NCBI RefSeq assembly: GCF_001439685.1
Contig: NZ_JYLH01000009.1
Span: forward strand, 1-64,000
DNA from: Pseudomonas libanensis
GTDB taxonomy: Bacteria > Pseudomonadota > Gammaproteobacteria > Pseudomonadales > Pseudomonadaceae
Direction: 5' to 3'
DNA length: 64,000 bases
In this document: in pieces, positions 50,499 to 59,958 of the stretch
Layout: every line of letters starts with the position of its first letter
Numbering within the stretch: position 1 is the first letter of the stretch
Position numbers and translations under genes: made by a program
The notes under the pieces: model-generated
Seen by the model: the letters and a program-made list of their open reading frames with translations, nothing else
Database searches by the model: none
Told to the model about the DNA's origin: nothing

Positions 50499-50588
50499 TG
50501 TGGGAGCTGGCTTGCCTGCGATAACGCCAGTTCAGCAACAGATTCAGTGACTGATACGCCGCTATCGCGGGCAAGCCCGCTCCTCCCG
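50499..50588. repeat. REPIN, second of a tandem pair
   Basis: Arms TGTGGGAGCTGGCTTGCCTG and CGGGCAAGCCCGCTCCTCCC. The interior contains TTCAGTGACTGATAC, almost the same as in the REPIN 45 bases to the left, pointing to local duplication. Confidence 0.85.
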
Positions 50589-50600
50589 TCCCTGATCGGT

Positions 50601-51185
50601 TTACAGCCAGCCACTGCTTTGCATGGCCTTGTACACTGCCACAATTGCCAGCACAAAGAACGCCGTAGCCGCCAATCGCCGAATCAAGGTCAACGGCAGT
50701 TTTTCCGCGGCAAAATTCCCCGCCAGAACCACCGGTACGTTGGCAATCAACATGCCCAGGGTGGTGCCGATAATCACCAGCCACAACTCCGGATATTGCG
50801 CTGCCAACATCACCGTGGCGATCTGGGTCTTGTCACCGATTTCGGCGAGGAAGAACGCAATCAATGTGGTCAGGAACGGCCCGAACTTGCGGGTGGTGCT
50901 GGCTTCGTCATCATCGAGTTTGTCCGGCACCAGGGTCCACAGCGCCGTGGCGCAGAAGCTCGCGGCAAGGATCCAGTGCAGCACCGCGTCCGAGAAGAAA
51001 CTCCCGAACCAGGCCCCCACGGCACCGGCCGCCGCATGGTTGGCCAGGGTCGCAGCGACAATGCCGGCGATGATCGGCCAGGGTTTGCGAAAGCGTGCGG
51101 CAAGGATAAGCGCGAGCAGTTGCGTCTTGTCGCCGATTTCGGCCAAGGCAACGATTGCGGTAGGAACGAGCAGTGAATCCAGCAT
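50601..51185 (-). CDS. TMEM165/GDT1 family Mn2+ exporter (MneA-like)
   Basis: 194 residues, about six membrane segments in two repeats, each with the family's E-x-G-D-K-T motif (ALAEIGDKTQ near 14-22 and FLAEIGDKTQ in the second half). Bacterial members export Mn2+ and protect against its excess. A yybP-ykoY riboswitch directly upstream agrees with this. GGAAG lies seven bases before the ATG. Confidence 0.92.
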   Translation of the reverse strand: MLDSLLVPTAIVALAEIGDKTQLLALILAARFRKPWPIIAGIVAATLANHAAAGAVGAWFGSFFSDAVLHWILAASFCATALWTLVPDKLDDDEASTTRKFGPFLTTLIAFFLAEIGDKTQIATVMLAAQYPELWLVIIGTTLGMLIANVPVVLAGNFAAEKLPLTLIRRLAATAFFVLAIVAVYKAMQSSGWL

Positions 51186-51198
51186 CAGGTAGCTTCCA

Positions 51199-51410
51199 GG
51201 GGCGGGTCGACACGGCTATGACACGTACAGCCTTCCCGCCCCGGGTAAGGTGTGCGTGTCATAGGTCTTGTCAAACCCCGGTCCGTCTGTGCGGACTCCT
51301 GGGTCGCATACGCCATGGTCTGCTGACCAAGTATGTTGACGTATGCCGGACGAGCATGGCGCTCGTGGGAGACTACTCCCCTAGGACGCAGCGGATTCTG
51401 CCTAGGCAAA
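51199..51410 (-). promoter_or_regulatory. yybP-ykoY manganese riboswitch with expression platform
   Basis: On the minus strand GGGGAGTAG (51381-51373) and GTCAACATAC (51340-51331) are the two conserved aptamer core strings. Downstream are two interleaved stems: CTATGACACG/CGTGTCATAG (51264-51255 with 51225-51216) and GGGGCGGG/CCCGCCCC (51242-51235 with 51206-51199). The second ends one base from the GGAAG ribosome site of the exporter gene. Boundaries are approximate. Confidence 0.85.
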
Positions 51411-51444
51411 ACCCATTCGGCAAGCCTTCTTTTTCAAACGCCCG

Positions 51445-52443
51445 TCACGGACGCTTGGCACGGTAGATGCGAAAACCATTGCCCTCGGCCTTGATCGCGC
51501 AGATGCCCAGATGCTCTTCGATCAACGGCTGGTACTTGAGGAAACTGTTGGCAACCAAACGAAGTTCACCGCCTTTTGCCAGATGTTTGGCCGCTTTTCG
51601 CAGCAGGTTTTCCGTGGCGAAGTAATCCGTGTGCACGCCGACATGGAACGGCGGGTTGCTCAAGATCGCGTTCAACCCCATGGGCGCCGCATCGATGCCG
51701 TCACCGGTCAACACCTCGGCTTCGAGCCCGTTGGCGGCCAGGGTCAGGCGGCTGCTGGCGGCGGCGAAGGCGTCCACATCCAGCATCGTCACCGTGTTAT
51801 GCGGGTAGCGACGCTTGACCGCAGCCCCCAACACACCGGCGCCGCATCCGAAATCGAGCAAATGCCCGCTGGGCAGTTTATCCAGATGCTCCAGCAACAG
51901 CGCGGTGCCACGGTCCAGGCGCCCATGACTGAACACGCCCGGCAAACTCACCACTTTCAGCGGGCCTTCGGCCAGCGGCACATCGAAGACCTGCGCCAAG
52001 CTCTCCAGCTCCACGGCTTGCGGAGCATTGGCCACGGTGACCTGCCACAACTGGCAGTGCCGCGCGTTATCCAGCTTGCGCGGCTTGCCGAAGGGCATCA
52101 GCTGTTTGGCGGCACTTTCTATACCGCCTTTTTTCTCCCCCACCAGAAACAGCTCGGCACCTGGCAGGCGTGCGGCCACGGCGTTGAGCAGGTAGTCGGT
52201 GAGGTCCTTGGACTTGGGCAGGAAGATCACCGCCGCATCAAAGTCGCGCTCGGGCACATTCACGCCGAACTGGCTGCGTTCGGGGAAGCGCGCCTCCAGT
52301 GCCGCCTGGTCGCCGGCATGCCAGCACCAGCCGTGAGCGTTGGGCAGGCGCCCGAGTAAATCGTCGGCGGGCAAACCTACCAGCAGCAGGTTGCCTTGAA
52401 AAAGTTCGGCCTGGCGAAGCAGTACTTCACTGCGCGGATCCAT
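51445..52443 (-). CDS. rsmC: 16S rRNA (guanine-1207-N2)-methyltransferase RsmC
   Basis: 332 residues: an inactive N-terminal methyltransferase-like half and a C-terminal catalytic half with SAM motif [12 protein letters not shown] and the N6/N2-type motif SNPPFHVG. It methylates G1207 in the small subunit. It lies upstream of the riboswitch on the same strand, so read-through into the exporter is possible. Confidence 0.93.
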   Translation of the reverse strand: MDPRSEVLLRQAELFQGNLLLVGLPADDLLGRLPNAHGWCWHAGDQAALEARFPERSQFGVNVPERDFDAAVIFLPKSKDLTDYLLNAVAARLPGAELFLVGEKKGGIESAAKQLMPFGKPRKLDNARHCQLWQVTVANAPQAVELESLAQVFDVPLAEGPLKVVSLPGVFSHGRLDRGTALLLEHLDKLPSGHLLDFGCGAGVLGAAVKRRYPHNTVTMLDVDAFAAASSRLTLAANGLEAEVLTGDGIDAAPMGLNAILSNPPFHVGVHTDYFATENLLRKAAKHLAKGGELRLVANSFLKYQPLIEEHLGICAIKAEGNGFRIYRAKRP

Positions 52444-52473
52444 GGTCTGCTCCTTGAAAAGGGGCGCAGTTTA

Positions 52474-53436
52474 TCAAGTGACGACGCGCAGCGGGGCGCC
52501 GCTGAAAAAGCCCCGGGCGTTTTCCGTCAGTTGGCCGACGATACGTTGCCGCGCTTCACGACTGCCCCAGGCGTTGTGAGGCGTGACGATCAAGCGTGGA
52601 ATGTCTCCCGCCAGCAGCGGATTGCCATTGACCGGCGGCTCGACACTCAACACGTCGGTTGCCGCGCCGCCCAGGTGCCCGCTGCGCAGCGCATCGGCCA
52701 GGGCCTGTTCATTGATCAAGCCACCGCGTGCGGTGTTGACGACGAACGCACCGGGCTTGAGCAGGGCCAATTCACGGGCGCCGATAAAGTCACGGGTGTG
52801 TTCGTTGAGTGGGCAGTGCAGGGTCAGTGCATCGACCTGGGCGAGCAGCTCATCCAGCGGCACGCGATCAGCGCGGGCAGGGCGCCCGGGTATTGCGCCG
52901 AGCAGCACGCGCATACCGAAGGCTTCGGCCAGGCGCGCCACGGCACTGCCTAACTCGCCATGGCCGAGCAGGCCGAGGGTTTTACCTTCCAGTTCGACAA
53001 TCGGATGGTCCAGCAGGCAGAACTGTTTGGCCTGCTGCCATTTGCCGGTGGCCACATCCTGTTGATAGTCCTTCAAGCGCGTCGCCAGGTTGAGCAACAG
53101 CATGATCGTGTGCTGCGCCACAGATGGCGTGCCATAACCCTGGCAGTTGCTCACGGTGATGCCATGGGCGCGTGCGGCCTCGAGGTCGACGTTGTTGGTG
53201 CCGGTTGCTGATACCAGGATCAGCTTCAGTTCGGGGCAAGTGGCCAGGGTTTGCGCTGTGAGCGGAATTTTGTTGCTGATGGCGACTTGGGCGCCCTGCA
53301 AGCGCTCCACCACATTCTGCGGCGTGGTCTGCTCAAACAACTGCAGGTCGCTAAAGCAGGCTCGCAAATCGCTGAGGTCAAGATCTCCCAGGTCCAGGGA
53401 GGGGTGATCGAGGAAGACGGCGCGGCGATTGTTCAT
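52474..53436 (-). CDS. D-2-hydroxyacid dehydrogenase (hydroxypyruvate reductase-like)
   Basis: 320 residues. The NAD(P) motif is LGLLGHGELGSAVARLA, the catalytic Arg is in VNTARGGLINEQAL, the Glu in DVLSVEPP and the His in TPHNAWGSREARQ. The last block is typical of glycerate dehydrogenase/hydroxypyruvate reductase. The true substrate needs assay. I start at 53436 (MNNRRAVFLDH); only a TTG lies upstream. Confidence 0.87.
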   Translation of the reverse strand: MNNRRAVFLDHPSLDLGDLDLSDLRACFSDLQLFEQTTPQNVVERLQGAQVAISNKIPLTAQTLATCPELKLILVSATGTNNVDLEAARAHGITVSNCQGYGTPSVAQHTIMLLLNLATRLKDYQQDVATGKWQQAKQFCLLDHPIVELEGKTLGLLGHGELGSAVARLAEAFGMRVLLGAIPGRPARADRVPLDELLAQVDALTLHCPLNEHTRDFIGARELALLKPGAFVVNTARGGLINEQALADALRSGHLGGAATDVLSVEPPVNGNPLLAGDIPRLIVTPHNAWGSREARQRIVGQLTENARGFFSGAPLRVVT

Positions 53437-53523
53437 GATCAACTGTACCTTTTGCGACGAGGTTCGAAGGCGTAATCTGCCGAGCCTATCAGATGAAATA
53501 ATCAGTTACTTAATGGAGTGAGC

Positions 53524-54156
53524 ATGTACGTCGCCGAGTTTTTGACCGTAGCCTTGATTCACTTGCTGGCGGTGGCCAGCCCCGGCCCGGATTTCGCCGT
53601 GGTGGTCCGTGAAAGCGTGACCCACGGGCGCCGCGCCGGAACCTGGACGGCCCTGGGCGTCGGCACGGCGATTTTCGTGCATGTAGGTTATTCGTTGCTG
53701 GGCATCGGCTTGATCGTGTCCCAGTCCATCGTGTTGTTCAACGCATTGAAATGGGCGGCGGCGGCGTACCTGCTGTATATCGGCTTCAAGGCTTTGCGCG
53801 CCCAGCCGGCCAAGCCCGCCGCCGAAGGCGAGTTGCACAGAGAGGCGGGCGAGCGCACACCACGCGGCGCGTTTACCGCAGGCTTTGTGACCAACGGCCT
53901 GAACCCCAAGGCGACGCTGTTCTTCCTCTCGCTGTTCACCGTGGTGATCAACCCCCACACGCCCCTGGCGGTACAGGCCGGTTATGGCGTGTACCTGGCG
54001 GTGGCGACGGCGTTGTGGTTTTGCCTGGTTGCGATGCTGTTCAGCCAGCAGCGTGTACGTGCCGGGTTTGCAAAGATGGGTCATTGGTTTGATCGGACCA
54101 TGGGCGCGGTGCTGATTGCGATTGGGGTGAAGTTGGCGTTTACCAGCATGAAGTAA
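53524..54156 (+). CDS. LysE/RhtB family amino acid exporter
   Basis: 210 residues and about six membrane segments. The N-terminal SPGPDFAVVVRESVTHG is the LysE/RhtB signature, with NPKATLFFLSLF in the second half. It probably exports an amino acid or homoserine-like compound; the specific substrate is unknown. GGAG precedes the ATG at 53524. A REPIN follows. Confidence 0.9.
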   Translation: MYVAEFLTVALIHLLAVASPGPDFAVVVRESVTHGRRAGTWTALGVGTAIFVHVGYSLLGIGLIVSQSIVLFNALKWAAAAYLLYIGFKALRAQPAKPAAEGELHREAGERTPRGAFTAGFVTNGLNPKATLFFLSLFTVVINPHTPLAVQAGYGVYLAVATALWFCLVAMLFSQQRVRAGFAKMGHWFDRTMGAVLIAIGVKLAFTSMK

Positions 54157-54184
54157 CGCTTACAACTTAAGCGGGCACGGTCAA

Positions 54185-54275
54185 ATGTGGGAGGGGGCTT
54201 GCCCCCGATAGCGGTGGGCCAGTCAAGAATACTGAGACTGACACACTGCAATCGGGGGCAAGCCCCCTCCCACAT
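54185..54275. repeat. REPIN (GGGGGCTTGCCCCCGAT type)
   Basis: Nearly perfect facing arms, TGTGGGAGGGGGCTTGCCCC and its complement, around a 45-base interior. It separates the LysE gene from the acyl-CoA ligase gene. Confidence 0.93.
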
Positions 54276-54421
54276 TGGATCTTCGCTATATCTAAGTGCT
54301 GGCGCAAAGCTAGCATTTGCTCAGGTCTGCAAATCATTCCTTTGGCTGATTTGGCTGAAACATAAGCCCTCTACAGTGCAAGTCTTCAAGCCAAGACCGT
54401 GCAGTCATTAAAGGGATTCGT

Positions 54422-56104
54422 ATGTTGCAGACCCGAGTTATCCCGCCCGCCGAAGGTGCGTACCAATACCCGCTGTTGATCAAACGCCTGCTGATGTCCG
54501 GGACGCGCTACGAGAAGACCCGCGAAATCATCTACCGCGACAAGCTGCGCTACACCTACCCGACGCTGATCGAACGCGTTGCGCGCCTGGCCAATGTGTT
54601 GACCGAGGCGGGCGTCAAGGCCGGTGACACCGTTGCCGTGATGGATTGGGACAGCCATCGTTACCTGGAATGCATGTTCGCCATCCCGATGATCGGCGCG
54701 GTGATCCACACCATCAACGTGCGCCTGTCGCCGGAACAGATTCTCTACACCATGAACCACGCCGAAGACCGCTTCGTACTGGTCAACAGTGAGTTTGCGG
54801 GGCTCTACCAGGCCATCGCCGGGCAACTGACCACGGTCGACAAGACCTTGTTGATTACCGATGGTGACACCAAAACCTGCGAGTTACCCAATCTGGTGGG
54901 TGAGTACGAAACCTTGCTGGCCGCTGCCAGCCCCCAGTACGACTTCGAGGATTTCGACGAAAACTCCGTCGCCACCACCTTCTACACCACCGGCACCACC
55001 GGTAACCCAAAGGGTGTGTACTTCACCCATCGCCAACTGGTGCTGCACACCATCGGTGTGGCGACGATCATGGGCAGTGTCGACAGCGTGCGCCTGTTGG
55101 GCACCAACGACGTGTATATGCCGATCACGCCGATGTTCCACGTACACGCGTGGGGCCTGCCCTATGTGGCGACCATGCTCGGCTTGAAGCAGGTCTACCC
55201 CGGTCGCTACGATCCGGAATATTTGGTGGAGCTGTGGCGCAAGGAGAAGGTCACGTTTTCCCACTGCGTGCCGACCATCCTGCAAATGGTGCTCAACGCC
55301 AAGGCCGCCCAGGGTGTGGATTTTGGCGGTTGGAAAATCGTTATCGGCGGTAGTGCGCTTAACCGCTCGTTGTACGATGCGGCCAAGGCCCGAGGCATTC
55401 AACTGACCGCCGCGTACGGCATGTCCGAGACCGGGCCGCTGGTGTCCTGCGCCCACCTCAATGCCGAACTGATGGCCGGCAGCGAAGACGAGCGCACCAC
55501 CTATCGCATCAAGGCCGGTGTGCCCGGGCCGTTGGTAGAGGCGGCGATCATGGATACGAACGGCAACTTCCTGCCCGCCGATGGTGAAACCCAGGGCGAG
55601 CTGGTACTGCGTGCGCCCTGGCTCACCGAGGGCTATTACAAGGAGCCGCAAAAGGGTGCAGAGCTATGGGCCGGCGGCTGGATGCACACCGGCGACGTCG
55701 CCACGCTGGATGCTTTCGGCGTGATCGATATCCGCGACCGCATCAAGGATGTGATCAAGACCGGTGGCGAATGGATCTCGTCCCTGGCTCTCGAGGACCT
55801 GGTCAGCCGCCACCCGGCAGTTCGCGAAGTCGCAGTGGTGGGCATTGCCGACCCGCAATGGGGCGAACGCCCATTCGCCTTGCTGGTGGTGCATGAGGGC
55901 CATGTGATCGGTGCACGAGAGCTCAAGGAGCACCTCAAGCCTTTCGTTGAACTGGGGCATTTGAGCAAGTGGGCGATCCCGAGCCAGATCGCCGTTGTTA
56001 CTGAAATTCCCAAGACCAGCGTAGGAAAGCTCGACAAAAAACGTATCCGCATCGACATCATCGAATGGCAGGCCAACAACAGTACTTTCCTGTCTACACT
56101 CTAA
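54422..56104 (+). CDS. Medium-chain-type fatty acid-CoA ligase (AMP-forming)
   Basis: 560 residues of the ANL superfamily. The AMP/ATP signature is FYTTGTTGNPKGV (about 190-202), followed by MFHVHAWGLP, the A5 block AAYGMSETGPL, the hinge block GWMHTGDVATLD with IKDVIKTGGEWISS, and the catalytic lysine in KTSVGKLDKKRIR near the C-terminus. It resembles AlkK and the medium-chain ligases. It would activate fatty acids released or imported by the DUF1302/1329 system downstream. Its promoter region contains TACAGT as a -10 candidate. Confidence 0.9.
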   Translation: MLQTRVIPPAEGAYQYPLLIKRLLMSGTRYEKTREIIYRDKLRYTYPTLIERVARLANVLTEAGVKAGDTVAVMDWDSHRYLECMFAIPMIGAVIHTINVRLSPEQILYTMNHAEDRFVLVNSEFAGLYQAIAGQLTTVDKTLLITDGDTKTCELPNLVGEYETLLAAASPQYDFEDFDENSVATTFYTTGTTGNPKGVYFTHRQLVLHTIGVATIMGSVDSVRLLGTNDVYMPITPMFHVHAWGLPYVATMLGLKQVYPGRYDPEYLVELWRKEKVTFSHCVPTILQMVLNAKAAQGVDFGGWKIVIGGSALNRSLYDAAKARGIQLTAAYGMSETGPLVSCAHLNAELMAGSEDERTTYRIKAGVPGPLVEAAIMDTNGNFLPADGETQGELVLRAPWLTEGYYKEPQKGAELWAGGWMHTGDVATLDAFGVIDIRDRIKDVIKTGGEWISSLALEDLVSRHPAVREVAVVGIADPQWGERPFALLVVHEGHVIGARELKEHLKPFVELGHLSKWAIPSQIAVVTEIPKTSVGKLDKKRIRIDIIEWQANNSTFLSTL

Positions 56105-56438
56105 TGCCCCTCGTCGCGCCCGTTCGGGCGCGGCAACGCTCTATCTTGCGGCTCTACTTGTGATTTACCGAATTTCAGCCATCCTTCTCGCGCCGGCCTT
56201 CGTCGGCGTGGCGAAAGGGTTGTGGCAGACGGCTTGGTGATGCAAATCACACTTTAGAGGGATCAAGCGATACCTACCGCTGGCTATAGTCCCTTTCAGA
56301 GTTTTTCAAGGATGTTGTGCTTCGGGCCATGGGGGCCCGGTTGTCGTGCGGCATTGGAATCGTTGTATTCCGGCCGTTACATGCATCCAGCCGCAGAACT
56401 CACTGCCATAACAATAAAATGCACATGGAGTAGCGTCG
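56105..56438. other. Gene-free region upstream of the DUF1302 gene
   Basis: 334 bases. A hairpin CGCGCCCG-TTCGGGCGCG follows the ligase stop without a T-run. A CRP/Vfr-like site lies at 56236-56251 and a TATAGT at about 56285 could be a -10. The last 100 bases are a long 5' leader with an inverted GGGCC pair. No small gene is supported. Confidence 0.5.
56236..56251 (+). promoter_or_regulatory. CRP/Vfr-like binding site
   Basis: GGTGA-TGCAAA-TCACA matches TGTGA-N6-TCACA at nine of ten contact positions. It is about 45-50 bases upstream of a possible -10 (TATAGT, about 56285), so activation by Vfr is plausible but unproven. Confidence 0.5.
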
Positions 56439-58298
56439 ATGACCTCAGTAAACCAGTTCTGGCGCCGGGCAAGACTGCCCCTGGCCGTCAGTCTCGCTTC
56501 TACGCTCGCCGGGCCCGCATTCGGCGTCAGTTTCAACATTGGTGAAATCGAAGGGAGTTTTGATTCGTCGCTTTCCGTCGGGGCAAGCTGGTCCACGGCC
56601 AAGCCCAACCGCGACCTGATCGGTGCCAACAACGGTGGCAAGGGCTTGTCCCAGACTTCCGATGACGGCCACTTGAACTTCAAGCGCGGCGAGACGTTCT
56701 CGAAGATCTTCAAGGGCATCCATGACCTGGAATTGAAGTACGGCGACACCGGTGTATTTGTGCGCGGCAAGTACTGGTACGACTTTGAACTCAAGGACGA
56801 AAGCCGTCAGTTCAAGGACATCAGCGACAACAACCGCAAGGAAGGCGCCAAGTCTTCGGGCGGGCAGATTCTCGATGCGTTCGTCTACCACAACTACTCG
56901 ATTGCCGATGCGCCGGGTTCCGTGCGTTTTGGCAAGCAAGTGGTGAGCTGGGGTGAAAGTACCTTCATCGGCGGCGGCATCAACTCCATCAACCCGATCG
57001 ACGTGTCGGCGTTCCGTCGTCCGGGCGCCGAGATCAAGGAAGGCTTGATTCCGGTCAACATGTTCTATGTGTCCCAGACGCTTACCGACAACCTGTCGGC
57101 CGAGGCGTTTTATCAACTGGAGTGGGACCAGACCGTCACCGATAACTGCGGCACTTTTTTCTCGCAGCCGGACGTGATCTCCGACGGTTGCAGCAATAAC
57201 CTGCGGGTGCTGAACAAGCGCTCGACCATCCCGGCCGCAGCCTTGCCGACCTTGGGTGCCCTGGGTGTAGACGTCAACAGCGAGGGCGTGCTGGTGCGCC
57301 GTGGGCCGGACCGTGACGCACGGGACAGCGGCCAGTTCGGCGTGGCCATGCACTACAACTTCGAGCCGCTGGACACCGAGTTCGGCGCCTACTTCATGAA
57401 CTACCACAGCCGTGCGCCGATCTTCAGTGCACAGGGTGCGCCATCGGCGGCCTATACCCGTCCTTTGGGCCCGTTGGGGGCATTGCGTCCGCTGATCGTG
57501 GCCGGCAGTTCAAACTACTTCGTCGAGTATCCTGAAGATATCCGCCTCTATGGCTTGAGCTTCTCCACCACGTTGCCTACCGGCACCGCCTGGAGCGGTG
57601 AGTTGAGCTACCGCCCCAATGCGCCGGTGCAGTTGAGCACCACCGACATTCTGTTCGCTGGTGTCACGCCGATTCCGGGCTTTGGCAATGCTTCGGTGCT
57701 CAAGGGTTCGCCCGGCCAGGATCTGCATGGCTATAACCGCAAGGAAGTGACCCAGTTCCAGACCACCTTCACGCACTTCTTCGACCAGGTCATGGGCGCC
57801 AGCCGCCTGACCACGGTTGGTGAAATCGGCGTGACCCATGTGGGGGGCCTGGAAAGCAAATCCCAGGCGCGTTATGGCCGCGATCCAGTGTTCGGTCCGG
57901 GTACCTTGCCGGGTGGCTTCTGCGCCGCGCTTAACAACTCCACCGCCAACGGCGCCGGCCTGCCCAACGCTGCCGGTCTGAACACCAACTGCAACAACGA
58001 CGGCTACACCACCGCAACGTCCTGGGGCTACCGCGCCCGTGCCATCTGGGAATACCCGGACGTGTTCGCCGGCGTCAACCTCAAGCCCAACGTGGCCTGG
58101 TCCCATGACGTCAAGGGTTACTCGCCAGGTCCCGGCGGCAACTTTGAAGAGGGTCGCAAGGCAGTCAGCCTGGGCCTGGATGCCGAATACCAGAACACCT
58201 ACACCGCGAGCCTGGCCTACACCAACTTCTTTGGTGGCAAGTTCAGCACTGTGGATGACCGCGACTTCGTCGCTTTGAGTTTCGGCGCCAACTTCTAA
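56439..58298 (+). CDS. DUF1302 outer-membrane-type protein
   Basis: 619 residues. A signal peptide (about 1-30, ending near AGPAFG) precedes a long domain rich in alternating aromatic and polar residues, with a C-terminal aromatic F (LSFGANF) as in outer-membrane beta-barrels. Several Cys-containing loops (DNCGTF, DGCSNN, GFCAAL, NTNCNND) likely form surface disulfides. DUF1302 genes pair with DUF1329; they are linked to fatty acid, alcohol or ester use in P. putida (recalled, not checked). The role in import or export is not settled. Confidence 0.85.
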   Translation: MTSVNQFWRRARLPLAVSLASTLAGPAFGVSFNIGEIEGSFDSSLSVGASWSTAKPNRDLIGANNGGKGLSQTSDDGHLNFKRGETFSKIFKGIHDLELKYGDTGVFVRGKYWYDFELKDESRQFKDISDNNRKEGAKSSGGQILDAFVYHNYSIADAPGSVRFGKQVVSWGESTFIGGGINSINPIDVSAFRRPGAEIKEGLIPVNMFYVSQTLTDNLSAEAFYQLEWDQTVTDNCGTFFSQPDVISDGCSNNLRVLNKRSTIPAAALPTLGALGVDVNSEGVLVRRGPDRDARDSGQFGVAMHYNFEPLDTEFGAYFMNYHSRAPIFSAQGAPSAAYTRPLGPLGALRPLIVAGSSNYFVEYPEDIRLYGLSFSTTLPTGTAWSGELSYRPNAPVQLSTTDILFAGVTPIPGFGNASVLKGSPGQDLHGYNRKEVTQFQTTFTHFFDQVMGASRLTTVGEIGVTHVGGLESKSQARYGRDPVFGPGTLPGGFCAALNNSTANGAGLPNAAGLNTNCNNDGYTTATSWGYRARAIWEYPDVFAGVNLKPNVAWSHDVKGYSPGPGGNFEEGRKAVSLGLDAEYQNTYTASLAYTNFFGGKFSTVDDRDFVALSFGANF

Positions 58299-58342
58299 GC
58301 ACACTCTTTTCAAGTGGCATGTATTTTCAGGAAGACCAGAGT

Positions 58343-59707
58343 ATGAAAATAACTAAAAGTCTGTTGCACGTGGGTGTGCTTGGGCTGTCGATCCTGGCGA
58401 GCAACGTCATGGCGGCAGTCTCGGCGGATGAAGCCGCCAAGCTCGGCACGACCCTGACCCCGATGGGCGCCGAGATGGCGGGCAACGCCGCTGGCACCAT
58501 TCCTAAATGGTCACCAATGCCCACCAATGCCGGCGCCGTGGATGCCAAGGGGTTCCTGGCCAACCCATACGCCAATGAACAACCGCAGTTCACCATCACC
58601 GCGCAGAACGTCGAGCAGTACAAGGACAAGCTGGCCCCCGGGCAGTACGCGATGTTCAAGCGTTACCCGGACAGCTTCAAGATGCCGGTCTACCCGACCC
58701 ATCGCGGTGCCACCGTGCCGGCTGATGTGTTTGCCTCGATCAAGAAGAACGCCACCACCACCAACCTGGTGTCCGGCGGCAACGGCCTGGAAAACTTCGA
58801 GACCGCCGTGCCCTTCCCGATTCCAAAAAGTGGCGTCGAAGTCATTTGGAACCACATCACCCGTTATCGCGGCGGCAGCGTGACCCGACTGGTCACTCAG
58901 GCTACTCCGCAAACCAACGGGTCCTACAGCCTGGTGTACTTCCGCGACCAGTTCGTGTTCCGCGACAAAATGAAGGACTTCGACCCGAAAAACCCGGGCA
59001 ACGTGCTGTTCTACTTCAAGCAGCAAGTCACCGCGCCGGCCCGTCTGGCCGGTGGTGTACTGCTGGTGCACGAAACCCTGGACCAGGTGAAGGAGCCGCG
59101 TTCGGCGTGGGTGTATAACGCTGGCCAGCGCCGTGTGCGTCGGGCGCCACAAGTGTCCTACGACGGGCCGGGCACTGCCGCCGATGGCCTGCGTACGTCC
59201 GACAACCTCGACATGTACAACGGTGCGCCGGATCGCTACGACTGGAAGCTGGAAGGCAAGAAAGAAATCTACATCGCCTCCAACAGCTACAAGATCGACG
59301 ATCCCAAGCTCAAGTACGCCGACATCATCAAGGCCGGTCACATCAATCAGGACCTGACCCGCTATGAGCTGCGTCGTGTCTGGCACGTGGTCGCCACCTT
59401 GAAGGAAGGCCAACGCCACATCTACGCCAAGCGTGACTTCTTCATCGACGAAGACACCTGGCAAGCGGCGGTGATCGACCACTACGACGGCCGCGGCCAA
59501 CTGTGGCGCGTCGCCGAAGCCCATGCCGAGAACTACTACGACAAGCAAGTGCCGTGGTACGCCCTGGAAACCCTCTACGACCTGCAGTCCGGCCGTTACC
59601 TGGCCCTGGGCATGAAGAACGAAGAGAAGCAGGCCTATGACTTCGGCTTCACCGCCACCACCAGCGACTTCACCCCGGCGGCCCTGCGCCAGGACGGCGT
59701 TCGCTAA
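58343..59707 (+). CDS. DUF1329 periplasmic lipid-binding-type protein
   Basis: 454 residues. A signal peptide ending ASNVMAAVSA precedes the DUF1329 domain, which by family belongs to the LolB/LolA-like half-barrel group that binds lipids or other hydrophobic compounds. Conserved stretches include ENFETAVPFPIPKSGVEVIWNH and YELRRVWHVVATLKEGQRH. It probably delivers a hydrophobic compound to or from the DUF1302 barrel. I start at 58343 (MKITKSLLH). It lies 44 bases after DUF1302, so the two form an operon. Confidence 0.87.
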   Translation: MKITKSLLHVGVLGLSILASNVMAAVSADEAAKLGTTLTPMGAEMAGNAAGTIPKWSPMPTNAGAVDAKGFLANPYANEQPQFTITAQNVEQYKDKLAPGQYAMFKRYPDSFKMPVYPTHRGATVPADVFASIKKNATTTNLVSGGNGLENFETAVPFPIPKSGVEVIWNHITRYRGGSVTRLVTQATPQTNGSYSLVYFRDQFVFRDKMKDFDPKNPGNVLFYFKQQVTAPARLAGGVLLVHETLDQVKEPRSAWVYNAGQRRVRRAPQVSYDGPGTAADGLRTSDNLDMYNGAPDRYDWKLEGKKEIYIASNSYKIDDPKLKYADIIKAGHINQDLTRYELRRVWHVVATLKEGQRHIYAKRDFFIDEDTWQAAVIDHYDGRGQLWRVAEAHAENYYDKQVPWYALETLYDLQSGRYLALGMKNEEKQAYDFGFTATTSDFTPAALRQDGVR

Positions 59708-59724
59708 CCAACACTAGTACACCC

Positions 59725-59814
59725 TGTGGGAGGGGGCTTGCCCCCGATAGCGGCGCGACAGTCGATAGATACATTGGCTGATCCACCTATATCGGGAGCA
59801 AGCCCCCCTCCCAC
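59725..59814. repeat. REPIN (GGGGGCTTGCCCCCGAT type)
   Basis: Facing arms TGTGGGAGGGGGCTTGCCCC and GGAGCAAGCCCCCCTCCCAC. It separates DUF1329 from the LuxR regulator gene and may end or stabilise the DUF1302/1329 message. Confidence 0.93.
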
Positions 59815-59958
59815 TTTTTGTTTGTGGTGCCATCTGGGATATTTTTTGTCGCAGTTCTTTTTCAGCCAATTGTTGCAAAGATCTACAATCCCGCCGCTTT
59901 TACCGCTAGTCTGCGGACATCTGCAATGCCGACAACAGCCTTCTACAAGAGCCCGGCG

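Noticed and set aside
50366..50588. Repeated inverted units that might be taken for a CRISPR array
   Set aside because: Units are palindromic REP pairs of different families, not direct repeats with uniform spacers, and no cas gene is near.
56225..56242. Possible sigma-54 promoter TGGCAG...TTGG upstream of DUF1302
   Set aside because: The invariant GC of the -12 element is missing; the overlapping CRP-like site is a better match.
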